Origin: Chromobacterium sp. ATCC 53434 | GTDB taxonomy: Bacteria; Pseudomonadota; Gammaproteobacteria; Burkholderiales; Chromobacteriaceae | Reading direction: 5' to 3' | Length of the DNA: 64,000 nucleotides | Assembly: GCF_002848345.1 (NCBI RefSeq) | Contig: NZ_CP025429.1 | Coordinates: 372,001-436,000 of the forward strand | Shown: positions 35,422 through 43,094 of the stretch, piece after piece | Layout: every line of letters begins with the position of its first letter | How positions within the stretch are numbered: the stretch's first letter is position 1 | Program-made: the position numbers and the translations under genes | The notes under the pieces: model-generated | What the model saw: only the letters and a program-made list of their open reading frames with translations | Databases searched by the model: none | What the model was told of the DNA's origin: nothing

Positions 35422-36612
35422 ATGGCGGGGGCTTTGGCGGGCATCAAGGTGGTGGATCTGAGCCGGGTGTTGGCGGGGCCGTGGGCTGGCCAGCTGCTGG
35501 CCGATCTGGGGGCGGACGTGGTCAAGATAGAAAAGCCCGGCAGCGGCGACGATACCCGGCAATGGGCGCCGCCCAGCCTGCCGGACGGCCGCTCGGCCTA
35601 CTATCTGTGCGCCAACCGCGGCAAGCGCTCGCTGACGGTGGACATCGCCCAGCCGGCCGGCCAGGAGATCGTCCGCCGGCTGGTGGCCGACGCCGACGTG
35701 GTGCTGGAGAACTACAAGGTCGGCGGCCTGAAGAAATACGGCTTGGACTACGACAGCCTGAAGGCCGTCAATCCCCGGCTGGTGTATTGCTCGATCACCG
35801 GTTTCGGCCACAGCGGCCCCTATGCCGATTCCGCCGGCTACGACTACATCGTGCAGGGCATGTCCGGGCTGATGAGCATCACCGGCCCGACCGACGGCGA
35901 GCCGCACAAGGTCGGCGTCGCGGTGTCCGACCTGTTCACCGGCCTCTACGCCGCCAACGCGGTGCAGGCGGCGCTGATCGCCCGCGAGCGCAGCGGCGTC
36001 GGCCAGCATGTCGACATGGCCTTGTTCGACTGCTCGCTGGCGATGCTGGCCAACGTCGCGTCCAACTGGCTGGTCGGGCATAATGTGCCGCCTCGACTGG
36101 GCAACGCCCACGCCAATATCGTGCCCTACCAGGTGTTCGCCGCATCGGACGGCCATTTCATCCTGGCCTGCGGCAACGACAAGCAGTTCGCCGAGGTGTG
36201 CCGGCTGGTCGGCCAGCCGCAATGGGCGCGCGATCCGCGCTACGCGACCAATCCGCAGCGCGTCGCCCACCGCGTGCAACTGGTGCCGCTGCTGGCCCAG
36301 GCCTTCCGCCATCACGGCCGCGACCACTGGTTGGAGACGCTGGACAAGGCCGGCGTGCCCTGCGGACCGATCCACACCGTGGACGAGGCTTTCGCCGATC
36401 CGCAAGCGCAGGCCCGCGGCATGGAGATGGTGATCGAGGACGCCGCCGGCCGCCAAGTGCCGATGATAGGGTGTCCGATCAAACTTTCCGGCACGCCGGT
36501 CGAGTACAATCTAGCCCCTCCCGATCTGGGAGAACATACTGAGCAGATCTTGCGCGCGTTGGGTTACGTGGATTCGGACATTGTCGCATTGCGCAACAAT
36601 GGCACCGTTTAA
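35422..36612 (+). CDS. Class III (CaiB/BaiF) CoA-transferase, probably glutarate-specific
   Basis: Moves CoA from a donor such as succinyl-CoA to a dicarboxylic acid. The 396-residue protein has the family start LAGIKVVDLSRVLAGPWAG, the catalytic Asp in the VGVAVSDLFTGLYAAN helix region (the usual conserved Asp of this family) and the GxxNxNxxPYQVF-like run in NAHANIVPYQVFAASDG. AAGGAG stands 6 bases before the ATG. Its place after gcdH fits the glutarate CoA-transferase (GcoT, human SUGCT) found next to gcdH in pseudomonads. The substrate is therefore inferred from neighbours and not read from the sequence. Confidence 0.87.
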   Translation: MAGALAGIKVVDLSRVLAGPWAGQLLADLGADVVKIEKPGSGDDTRQWAPPSLPDGRSAYYLCANRGKRSLTVDIAQPAGQEIVRRLVADADVVLENYKVGGLKKYGLDYDSLKAVNPRLVYCSITGFGHSGPYADSAGYDYIVQGMSGLMSITGPTDGEPHKVGVAVSDLFTGLYAANAVQAALIARERSGVGQHVDMALFDCSLAMLANVASNWLVGHNVPPRLGNAHANIVPYQVFAASDGHFILACGNDKQFAEVCRLVGQPQWARDPRYATNPQRVAHRVQLVPLLAQAFRHHGRDHWLETLDKAGVPCGPIHTVDEAFADPQAQARGMEMVIEDAAGRQVPMIGCPIKLSGTPVEYNLAPPDLGEHTEQILRALGYVDSDIVALRNNGTV

Positions 36613-36618
36613 ACGCTT

Positions 36619-36671
36619 GTTTGATTTTGACGACGTGACATCTTCATAGCATGATGTCCGGAAAATCAAAC
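36619..36671 (+). promoter_or_regulatory. Promoter of ETF-QO gene inside nested inverted repeats
   Basis: TTGACG (36627-36632) and CATGAT (36650-36655) with 17-bp spacing make a promoter. An outer perfect repeat GTTTGATTTT (36619-36628) / AAAATCAAAC (36662-36671) and an inner one GACATC (36637-36642) / GATGTC (36653-36658) enclose it. This points to repressor control or a folded leader. Confidence 0.55.
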
Positions 36672-36699
36672 CCGTCCCAGCGGGCGCAAAGGAGAAACG

Positions 36700-38334
36700 G
36701 TGCAACGCGAATACATGGAATACGACGTGGTGATCGTCGGCGGCGGCCCTTCCGGCCTGGCCGCGGCGATTCGTCTGAAACAGCTGGCGGCCGAGCAGGG
36801 CCGCGACATCGGCGTCTGTCTGCTGGAGAAGGGGTCCGAGATCGGCGCCCACATCCTGTCCGGCGCGGTGATCGAAACCGGCGCGCTGGCCGAGCTGCTG
36901 CCGAACTGGAAGGAGCTGGACGCGCCGTTGAACACGCCGGCGCTGTCGGACCGTTTCCTCTATCTGACCGAGACCGAGTCCATCCAGCTGCCGACGCCGC
37001 CGCAGATGCACAACAAGGGCAACTACATCGTCAGCCTGGGCAATTTCTGCCGCTGGCTGGCGCAGCAGGCGGAGAGTCTCGGCGTCGAGATCTATCCGGG
37101 CTTCGCGGCCGCCGAAGTGCTGTACCACGAGGACGGCTCGGTCAAGGGCGTGGCCACCGGCAATGTCGGCACCGGCCGGAACGGCGAGCTGGAAGGCGAG
37201 CCGGGCATGGAGTTGTGGGCGAAGCAGACCATCTTCGCCGAAGGCTGTAGGGGCTCGCTGACCAAGACGCTGCTGTCGCGCTTCAATCTGACCGACGGCG
37301 CCGATCCGCAGACCTTCGGCATCGGCATCAAGGAATTGTGGGAGGTGAAGCCGGAAAATCATCAGCCCGGCCACATCACCCATACCGTCGGCTGGCCGAT
37401 GGACACCTCCACCTACGGCGGCTCCTTCCTCTACCATCTGGAGGACAATCTGGTCGCGGTCGGCTTCGTCGTCGGCCTCGATTACCAGAATCCCTATCTG
37501 TCGCCGTTCGAGGAATTCCAGCGCTTCAAGACCCACCCGGCGATCAAGGGCGTGTTCGACGGCGGCCGCCGCGTGTCCTACGGCGCGCGCGCGCTGAACG
37601 AGGGCGGCCTACAGAGCCTGCCCAAGCTGACCTTCCCCGGCGGCGTGCTGGTCGGCGACACCGCCGGCTTCCTCAACGTGCCGAAGATCAAGGGCACCCA
37701 CACCGCGATGAAGTCGGCGATGCTGGCGGCGGAGGCGGTGTTCGAGTTGCTGGGCGACGAGGCGAGCGCCCAGGGCGGCGAGGCCAAGGCCTACTCGGCC
37801 AAGTTCAAGCAGAGCTGGGTCCACGACGAATTGCACAAGGTGCGCAACATCCGCCCGTCGTTCCGCTGGGGCCTGTGGCCGGCGATGATCTATTCGGCGC
37901 TGGACACCTTCGTGTTCCGCGGCCGCGCGCCGTGGACGCTGCATCACAAGCATGCCGACAACGAGGCCTTGCGCCCGGCCGACGAGTTCAGTCCGATCGC
38001 CTATCCGAAGCCGGACGGCGTGCTGACCTTCGACCGCCTGTCGTCGGTGTTCATCTCCAACGCCAACCACAGCGAAGACCAGCCGGCGCATCTGAAGCTG
38101 AAGGACGCGTCGGTGCCGGTCGCCGTCAATCTGGCCAAGTACGACGCGCCGGAGCAGCGCTACTGCCCGGCCGGCGTGTACGAGATCGTCGGCCGCGACG
38201 AAGGCCAGCCGCGGCTGCAGATCAACGCGCAGAACTGTGTGCACTGCAAGACCTGCGACATCAAGGATCCGACCCAGAACATCAACTGGGTGACGCCGGA
38301 GGGCGGCGGCGGCCCGAATTACCCGAATATGTGA
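36700..38334 (+). CDS. Electron transfer flavoprotein-ubiquinone oxidoreductase
   Basis: Membrane-bound iron-sulfur flavoprotein of 544 residues that takes electrons from ETF (fed by acyl-CoA dehydrogenases such as GcdH) and reduces ubiquinone. The FAD fold opens with [20 protein letters not shown], the quinone/membrane region contains [14 protein letters not shown], and the C-terminal 4Fe-4S ligands are the Cys of RYCPAG plus the cluster [11 protein letters not shown]. The start is the GTG at 36700, because AAAGGAG is 5 bases upstream, while the in-frame ATG at 36715 is too far from it. Full length for the family. Confidence 0.96.
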   Translation: MQREYMEYDVVIVGGGPSGLAAAIRLKQLAAEQGRDIGVCLLEKGSEIGAHILSGAVIETGALAELLPNWKELDAPLNTPALSDRFLYLTETESIQLPTPPQMHNKGNYIVSLGNFCRWLAQQAESLGVEIYPGFAAAEVLYHEDGSVKGVATGNVGTGRNGELEGEPGMELWAKQTIFAEGCRGSLTKTLLSRFNLTDGADPQTFGIGIKELWEVKPENHQPGHITHTVGWPMDTSTYGGSFLYHLEDNLVAVGFVVGLDYQNPYLSPFEEFQRFKTHPAIKGVFDGGRRVSYGARALNEGGLQSLPKLTFPGGVLVGDTAGFLNVPKIKGTHTAMKSAMLAAEAVFELLGDEASAQGGEAKAYSAKFKQSWVHDELHKVRNIRPSFRWGLWPAMIYSALDTFVFRGRAPWTLHHKHADNEALRPADEFSPIAYPKPDGVLTFDRLSSVFISNANHSEDQPAHLKLKDASVPVAVNLAKYDAPEQRYCPAGVYEIVGRDEGQPRLQINAQNCVHCKTCDIKDPTQNINWVTPEGGGGPNYPNM

Positions 38335-38355
38335 TCGGGCGTTCCGCGTCGTCAG

Positions 38356-38388
38356 GCCGGGTTTTCCGTCGGGAAACCCGGCTTTTTC
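38356..38388 (+). terminator. Terminator after ETF-QO gene
   Basis: GCCGGGTTTTCC (38356-38367) pairs with GGGAAACCCGGC (38371-38382) over GTC, followed by five T. Confidence 0.9.
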
Positions 38389-38459
38389 GTTTTGATCGCC
38401 GTCAGGGCTTGCGAAACAATGACTTGACGGCGGCGGCCATCGTTGGCAGCATTGACGGC

Positions 38460-38531
38460 ATGCTCGAACGCACCGTGTTTTTCGCCCATGCCTATTATTG
38501 GTACCGCCCTTCCCGGCGGCGCCAGGGATAG
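38460..38531 (+). CDS. Possible 23-residue aromatic-rich leader peptide
   Basis: The frame encodes 23 residues with the core FFAHAYYWY, six aromatic residues in nine, then a stop at 38529. A terminator-like hairpin follows at 38575-38597, the layout of an attenuator. No good ribosome site is seen before the ATG, and the downstream genes are not aromatic-amino-acid genes, so this is speculative. Confidence 0.2.
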   Translation: MLERTVFFAHAYYWYRPSRRRQG

Positions 38532-38574
38532 GCTCGGCAGCGAGATACGCGAAGCCATCGAGTCATTCCCGACC

Positions 38575-38606
38575 ATGCCGCCGGATTCCGGCGGCATTTG
38601 TCTTTT
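38575..38606 (+). terminator. Terminator-like hairpin before the 179-residue gene
   Basis: ATGCCGCCGG (38575-38584) and CCGGCGGCAT (38588-38597) pair perfectly and are followed by TTGTCTTTT. It lies about 60 bases before the next start codon, so it could attenuate that gene. Confidence 0.55.
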
Positions 38607-38667
38607 CAGCGTCAAGCAACAAATGATCTCCGGAGAGGCGGCAAGCTTCCATCCAGGAGACAGTGCC

Positions 38668-39207
38668 ATGAACGAAGTCAGCGACGTCCTTATCCTCGCC
38701 ACCAGCCGCAGCCTGCCGCAAGCGGCGCTGCCGCTGTACCCGGTCGCCCTGGCGACCGACGGCGAGGCGCTGGCTTATCGTCCGGGACCGCCGTCGGCGC
38801 TGCCGGACGGCGCCTGCCTGTCGGAGGCGCTGTTGCCGGAAATCCGCCTGCTGGCCTTGCGACTGGCGCTGGCCCGGGGCTGGCCGGAAGGGGCCACGCC
38901 GGACCGCGTCGCCGAGGCGGCCGACTGGCTGGCGGCGCGCATCCTGCTGCTGGAGTGGCGGCAGGTGGAACTGGCGCTGGGCGAGCTGGCGCTGCTGGAC
39001 GAGGCCAACCGCCGCGCGCGGGCGCTGGCCGACGCGCGCGGCCTGGCCTTCGCGCCGGCGCTGCCGGTATTGCTGCCGGCCGGACGCGAGGCGGGAACAT
39101 GGCGCGGCTGGCGCGCGCATCCGCTGCCGCGAGGCGGCGTGGCCGAGGCCAGCCGGCGCTGTCGTGAACGATTGACGGCGCGTTTTGCCGAACTGTCTGG
39201 ACAATGA
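38668..39207 (+). CDS. Hypothetical protein of 179 residues
   Basis: I do not recognise a family. The protein is rich in Ala, Leu and Arg, probably all helical, with no signal peptide or clear membrane segment; the middle (about 80-130) has long amphipathic stretches such as LLLEWRQVELALGELALLDE. AGGAG at 38655-38659 stands 8 bases before the ATG at 38668, so the longer open frame from 38443 is rejected. The GC-rich codon use is native. The next gene starts 16 bases later and is probably co-transcribed. Confidence 0.7.
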   Translation: MNEVSDVLILATSRSLPQAALPLYPVALATDGEALAYRPGPPSALPDGACLSEALLPEIRLLALRLALARGWPEGATPDRVAEAADWLAARILLLEWRQVELALGELALLDEANRRARALADARGLAFAPALPVLLPAGREAGTWRGWRAHPLPRGGVAEASRRCRERLTARFAELSGQ

Positions 39208-39223
39208 ACAGGAGAACCGGCCC

Positions 39224-39568
39224 ATGGAGCTGGAGTTGCACGACGAGAACGAGCGCAAGCTGAACAATCTGACGCTGGTGGTCTACATCCTGCAGGCGGT
39301 GAGCCTGCTGGTCGGCGTCACCGCGCTGATCGGCGTCATCATCAACTACGTCAAGCGCGACGATGTGCGCGGCACCTGGTACGAAAGCCATTTCGAGTGG
39401 CAGATCCGCACCTTCTGGCTGGCGCTGCTCGGCTATGTCGTCGGTTTCGCCACGCTGTGGCTGCTGGTCGGCGGCGTGGTGCTGTTCGCGGTGTGGGTGT
39501 GGTACATCTACCGCGTGGTGAAGGGCTTCCTGTACTTCAACGACCGCAAGACTATGCCGGCGCGCTAG
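39224..39568 (+). CDS. Small membrane protein, DUF4870-like
   Basis: A 114-residue inner-membrane protein with two to three helices (about 16-40, 62-84 and 84-98). The central run GVIINYVKRDDVRGTWYESH, followed by FEWQIRTFWL, is the hallmark of this widespread uncharacterised family. AGGAG lies 9 bases before the ATG at 39224. It follows the 179-residue gene closely. Function unknown. Confidence 0.82.
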   Translation: MELELHDENERKLNNLTLVVYILQAVSLLVGVTALIGVIINYVKRDDVRGTWYESHFEWQIRTFWLALLGYVVGFATLWLLVGGVVLFAVWVWYIYRVVKGFLYFNDRKTMPAR

Positions 39569-39644
39569 GACGCGCCCCGGGCCGGGGGTTTTGCTGGCGG
39601 CCCGACTTTGGCACAATGCCCAACCTCTATCTATACCTGCCATC

Positions 39645-39857
39645 ATGCAAGCTGAAGACCTGCAGTCCCTGACCACCCGCGTGATGCCCTTCGGCAAGCA
39701 CAAGGGCACGCTGATCTGCGAGTTGCCGGGCAATTATCTGAACTGGTTCGCCCGCGAGGGCTTTCCGCCCGGCGAGATCGGTCGGCTGCTGCAATTGATG
39801 CAGGAACTGGACCACAACGGTCTGACTTACCTGCTGGACCCGATTAGAAAGCGTTGA
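39645..39857 (+). CDS. DUF3820 family protein
   Basis: A 70-residue cytoplasmic protein. The signature VMPFGKHKGTLICELPGNYL followed by NWFAREGFP is typical of DUF3820, sometimes labelled a putative quorum-sensing-regulated virulence factor, with no proven biochemical role. The ATG at 39645 matches the family start. It ends 3 bases before ylqF, so the two are probably in one transcript. Confidence 0.85.
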   Translation: MQAEDLQSLTTRVMPFGKHKGTLICELPGNYLNWFAREGFPPGEIGRLLQLMQELDHNGLTYLLDPIRKR

Positions 39858-39860
39858 ACA

Positions 39861-40802
39861 ATGGCAATCCAATGGTTCCCCGGCCATATGAACAAGGCGC
39901 GCAAGGATGTCGCCGAGCGCCTGAAGGATATCGATGTCGTCATCGAGATGCTGGACGCCCGCCTGCCGGCATCCAGCGCCAATCCGATGCTGGCGCGCAT
40001 GGCCAAGGGCAAGCCCAGGCTGATGCTGCTGAACAAGCAGGACCTGGCCGATCCGGTCGTCACCGAGCAATGGCTGGCTTGGTACCGCGCCCAGAAGCAG
40101 ACCGAGGCGCTGGGCATGGACGCCGGCGAGCGGGCGCCGGCCCAGCGGCTGATCGCCGCCTGCCGCGCGCTGGCGCCTAATCGCAGCGGGCTGGAAAAGC
40201 CGCTGCGCGTGTTGATCTGCGGCATTCCCAATGTCGGCAAATCGACGCTGATCAACAGCATGTCCAGCCGCAAGATCGCCAAGACCGGCAATATGCCGGG
40301 CGTCACCAAGAACGAGCAACGCATCATCCTGGCCGACGATTTCGAGCTGTACGACACCCCCGGCATGCTGTGGCCGAAGATCGAGGTGGAGGAGGGCGGC
40401 TACAATCTGGCCGCCAGCGGCGCCGTCGGCCGCAACGCGATGGACGAGGAGGAGGTGGCGCTGGAGCTGCTGAAATACCTGCTGGTCCATTACCACGCCG
40501 ATCTGGCCGCCCGTTACAAGTTGGACGTCGAGGCGCTGGACGGCGCACAGGACTGGCAGGCGCTGGAAATGATAGGCAAGCGGCGCGGCGCGGTGTTGTC
40601 CGGCGGCCGCATCAATATGCAGAAGGCCGCCGAGATCGTGCTGACCGATTTTCGCGACGGCCAGGTCGGCCGCATCACGCTGGAACGGCCGGAACAATGG
40701 CAGGCGTGGGAGAAGCGCGCCAAGATTCTCGCCGCCGAGCGGGCCATCCTGCGGGAAGAGAAGCTGAAAGAGAAAGAGGGCCGCAAGCAAGGCGGCCGCT
40801 GA
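39861..40802 (+). CDS. ylqF: Ribosome-biogenesis GTPase YlqF/RbgA type
   Basis: Circularly permuted GTPase of 313 residues that helps late assembly of the 50S ribosomal subunit. The motif order is permuted as expected: G4 LNKQDLAD first, then G1 GIPNVGKST, then G3 DTPG. It opens with the family start IQWFPGHMNKA. The C-terminal third is helical and ends in a basic tail. It follows the DUF3820 gene by 3 bases and is closed by a strong terminator. Confidence 0.94.
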   Translation: MAIQWFPGHMNKARKDVAERLKDIDVVIEMLDARLPASSANPMLARMAKGKPRLMLLNKQDLADPVVTEQWLAWYRAQKQTEALGMDAGERAPAQRLIAACRALAPNRSGLEKPLRVLICGIPNVGKSTLINSMSSRKIAKTGNMPGVTKNEQRIILADDFELYDTPGMLWPKIEVEEGGYNLAASGAVGRNAMDEEEVALELLKYLLVHYHADLAARYKLDVEALDGAQDWQALEMIGKRRGAVLSGGRINMQKAAEIVLTDFRDGQVGRITLERPEQWQAWEKRAKILAAERAILREEKLKEKEGRKQGGR

Positions 40803-40806
40803 TGTC

Positions 40807-40835
40807 AAAAAGCCCGGAGCATCCGGGCTTTTTTT
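40807..40835 (+). terminator. Terminator after ylqF
   Basis: AAAAAGCCCGGA (40807-40818) pairs perfectly with TCCGGGCTTTTT (40822-40833) over GCA, with more T following. It can work in both directions. Confidence 0.92.
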
Positions 40836-40865
40836 ATTGGCGGCGGAACAGGCTCCTTGGCGCCG

Positions 40866-40965
40866 CTAACAAAACCTCGCAGAGAACCTGAGCCAAGGCG
40901 CGCCGACGCAGGCAGTACCAGTCGTACGACAAGGAGGCGCAACGCAGGATCAGGGGTTTTGTTAG
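40866..40965. repeat. 100-bp element with 11-bp terminal inverted repeats
   Basis: CTAACAAAACC (40866-40876) and GGTTTTGTTAG (40955-40965) bound the element. Inside, CCTGA/TCAGG (40887-40891, 40950-40954) encloses the 53-bp block at 40895-40947 that is also present in the rRNA spacer. Another CTAACAAAAC lies at 41498-41507 on the far side of the next gene. No coding capacity; MITE-like in form. Confidence 0.65.
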
Positions 40966-40971
40966 TGGGTC

Positions 40972-41418
40972 TTAGGCCATGGTGTCGACGATGCTGCCGT
41001 TGGTGCTGTCGGCCACAGCCTCGCCGGCCAGCGCCGGATTGCTCTGCAAGATCGTCGCCCAGTTGCCGTTCAGGCTGGAAGCGGCGCCGCTGCTGCTGGC
41101 GCCCAGCATCTGCGACACGATCTGCTGGTCGGTGCTGTCCTGGGCCGACTCGCCGCCGCTGGGGCTCAGCGCGCTGCCTTGCAGCGTGCCGGCGGTGGCG
41201 AAGCCGTTCAACAGGCCGGCGGCGTCGTAGGTGCCGACGTCGCTGCCGCTGTCTCCGCCCAAGAGCACGATGGCGCTGGAGTCCTGGGCGAGCTGGGCGG
41301 CCTCGCTGGCGAGGGCCGGGGTGGCGTTGCCGTTCTGCACCACCGGCGACGGCACGGTGCCGCCGTTCAGCAGCGCGGCGCTGGCCAGCGAAATCTGCGC
41401 GGTTTGGCTGATGCTCAT
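40972..41418 (-). CDS. Hypothetical protein without any basic residue
   Basis: I do not recognise a family. The 148-residue protein is rich in Ala, Ser, Gly, Leu and Gln and contains no Lys, Arg, His or Cys, with eight Asp and three Glu, so it is strongly acidic. There is no signal peptide or membrane helix; the N-terminal MSISQTAQISLASAALLNGG recalls unfolded starts of proteins exported by type I, III or flagellar routes, but this is only an impression. The start at 41418 has GGAGG 7 bases upstream. The gene is flanked by inverted copies of GTTTTGTTAG and stands alone. Confidence 0.65.
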   Translation of the reverse strand: MSISQTAQISLASAALLNGGTVPSPVVQNGNATPALASEAAQLAQDSSAIVLLGGDSGSDVGTYDAAGLLNGFATAGTLQGSALSPSGGESAQDSTDQQIVSQMLGASSSGAASSLNGNWATILQSNPALAGEAVADSTNGSIVDTMA

Positions 41419-41525
41419 GATGGGCCCTCCGGTGAAACTGCCTTCGATAATCAGTATCGGCAGTTTGCCCTCGGGACTCAATAGCGCTTAATAGCTGCTA
41501 ACAAAACAAGGACTTAGTCTGGGCT

Positions 41526-41984
41526 TTATCCGCGCAGAAACAGCGCGACGCCGGCGGCGGCGAACAGCAGCATCAGCAGCTGGCCGGCCCGCACGCTCCA
41601 GTGCACGCCGGTTTCCAGGCAGGCCTGAGCGGGTTTGGCGGGATGGTAATGGACCTGCACCGCCGAGCCGGCCGGGTAGCGGCCGACGGTGTCGGCGGCC
41701 AGCGTCTGGCTGCCGCCGAAGCCGGCGTCGGGAATGCGAACGTTGCCGGCGCGGTAGGTCTGGCCGTTCGCCTGGTAGCGGTAGACGATGTCGGCGCGGT
41801 ATTCGCGCTGATCGCCGTTGTCGCCGCCGCGGCGCAGCCGCCATTCGACGGCGCTGCGCTCGACGGTGCCGACGGCGACCGGCCAGTCCTGGGCGGCGTT
41901 GGCCAACTGCGCCTGGCGCCACAGCCAGCAGAAGCCGGCGACGCTGGCGGAGATCAGCAGCAAGGCGACGAGTCTGGCCGACAT
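41526..41984 (-). CDS. DUF3592 membrane protein
   Basis: A 152-residue protein with a membrane helix at each end (about 5-23 and 131-149) and a periplasmic or extracytoplasmic beta-rich middle. The pattern ADIVYRYQANGQTYRAGNV followed by YPAGSAVQVHYHPAKPAQA is the DUF3592 signature. Its ATG overlaps the ruvX stop by one base (TGATG), so it is translationally coupled to ruvX. Function unknown. Confidence 0.82.
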   Translation of the reverse strand: MSARLVALLLISASVAGFCWLWRQAQLANAAQDWPVAVGTVERSAVEWRLRRGGDNGDQREYRADIVYRYQANGQTYRAGNVRIPDAGFGGSQTLAADTVGRYPAGSAVQVHYHPAKPAQACLETGVHWSVRAGQLLMLLFAAAGVALFLRG

Positions 41985-42424
41985 CAGACGGCGGTGCCGG
42001 GCTGCTCGAACCAGCCGGCCAGAATGGCCTGGGCGGCGACCTGGTCCAGCGCCGGTTTCTGCTTGCGGCCCTTCTTGACGCCGGCTTCCTCCAGCAGCTG
42101 CTCGGCGATCACCGAGGTGTAGCGCTCGTCGACCAGCCATACCGGCAGGCCGAAGCGGCCCTTCAGCCGGTTGGCGAAGCGGCGAGACAGCGCGGACAGC
42201 TCATGCTCCTCGCCGTCCGGATGCATGGGCAGGCCGACGACCAGCTGGGCGGGCCGCCATTCCGCTATCAGTTTGGCGATGGCGGCGAAGCGCTCGTCGG
42301 TGATCGGCGTGTCTATCGTCGCCAGCGGGTGGGGAATGCCGAGCATGGTGTCGCCGACGGCGACGCCGATGCGGCGCTCGCCGAAATCGAAAGCCAGTGC
42401 GCAACCTTCAGGCATGGCCGACAT
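41984..42424 (-). CDS. ruvX: RuvX/YqgF, putative pre-16S rRNA nuclease
   Basis: RNase H-fold protein of 146 residues thought to process the 5' end of 16S rRNA or act in recombination. It opens with [17 protein letters not shown] (first catalytic Asp), has [14 protein letters not shown] in the middle and [16 protein letters not shown], and ends with a D-x-x-A-A motif in [10 protein letters not shown]. It overlaps the end of yqgE, the common neighbour of this gene. The start could be 42424 or 42415; neither has a strong ribosome site. Confidence 0.93.
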   Translation of the reverse strand: MSAMPEGCALAFDFGERRIGVAVGDTMLGIPHPLATIDTPITDERFAAIAKLIAEWRPAQLVVGLPMHPDGEEHELSALSRRFANRLKGRFGLPVWLVDERYTSVIAEQLLEEAGVKKGRKQKPALDQVAAQAILAGWFEQPGTAV

Positions 42425-42968
42425 CCGACGACAGCAGCGAGGGGTCGAAGCCCAGCAGCGCCATCGCGGCGTCGTAGCGCGCCTCGCACTGCAGTCCGAA
42501 GATGATGGCGGGATCGGCCGGCACCGTCAGCCAGCCGTTTTCGGCGATCTCCTTCTCCAGCTGGCCGGCCGACCAGCCGGCATAGCCGAGCGAGATCAGC
42601 AGCTTCTCGGGCTTCTTGCCTTCGGACACCGCCACCAGCACGTCCTTGGACGTGGTCAGCGCGATGTCGTCGGTGACCATCAGGCTGGACTGCCAGCTGC
42701 CGGCCGGCTGGTGCAGCACGAAGCCGCGGTCCGGCTGCACCGGGCCGCCGAAGTAGACCAGGCCGGTGCGGGTGTCTTCGTCGTCCAGCGGCAGGTCGAT
42801 CTGATCGAACAGCTGGGCCATCGCGATGCCGGACGGCTTGTTGATGATCAGGCCCATTGCGCCATGTTCGCCGTGCTCGCACAGATAGACCAGCGATTTG
42901 GCGAACAGCGGATCGCCCATGCCCGGCATGGCGATCAGGAAGTGATTGCACAGCGATAAGGATTCCAT
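42408..42968 (-). CDS. yqgE: YqgE/AlgH family protein
   Basis: A 186-residue UPF0301 protein. The start [20 protein letters not shown], the GLIINKPSG stretch and [16 protein letters not shown] are the family's hallmarks. AlgH affects alginate regulation in Pseudomonas, but the biochemical role is unsettled. It is the first gene of yqgE-ruvX-DUF3592 and divergent from smc, about 125 bases away. Confidence 0.93.
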   Translation of the reverse strand: MESLSLCNHFLIAMPGMGDPLFAKSLVYLCEHGEHGAMGLIINKPSGIAMAQLFDQIDLPLDDEDTRTGLVYFGGPVQPDRGFVLHQPAGSWQSSLMVTDDIALTTSKDVLVAVSEGKKPEKLLISLGYAGWSAGQLEKEIAENGWLTVPADPAIIFGLQCEARYDAAMALLGFDPSLLSSDVGHA

Positions 42969-43094
42969 ACGGCCATTATGGCACAACTGCCATGCCGGCT
43001 GGCTAGGGCATTTTTCCGCCGGAACGCGACGCCACCGCTGCCGGCGGCGGCCTGATAAAATGAACGATTGCCCCCCCTTCGCAGCGAGGATGTT

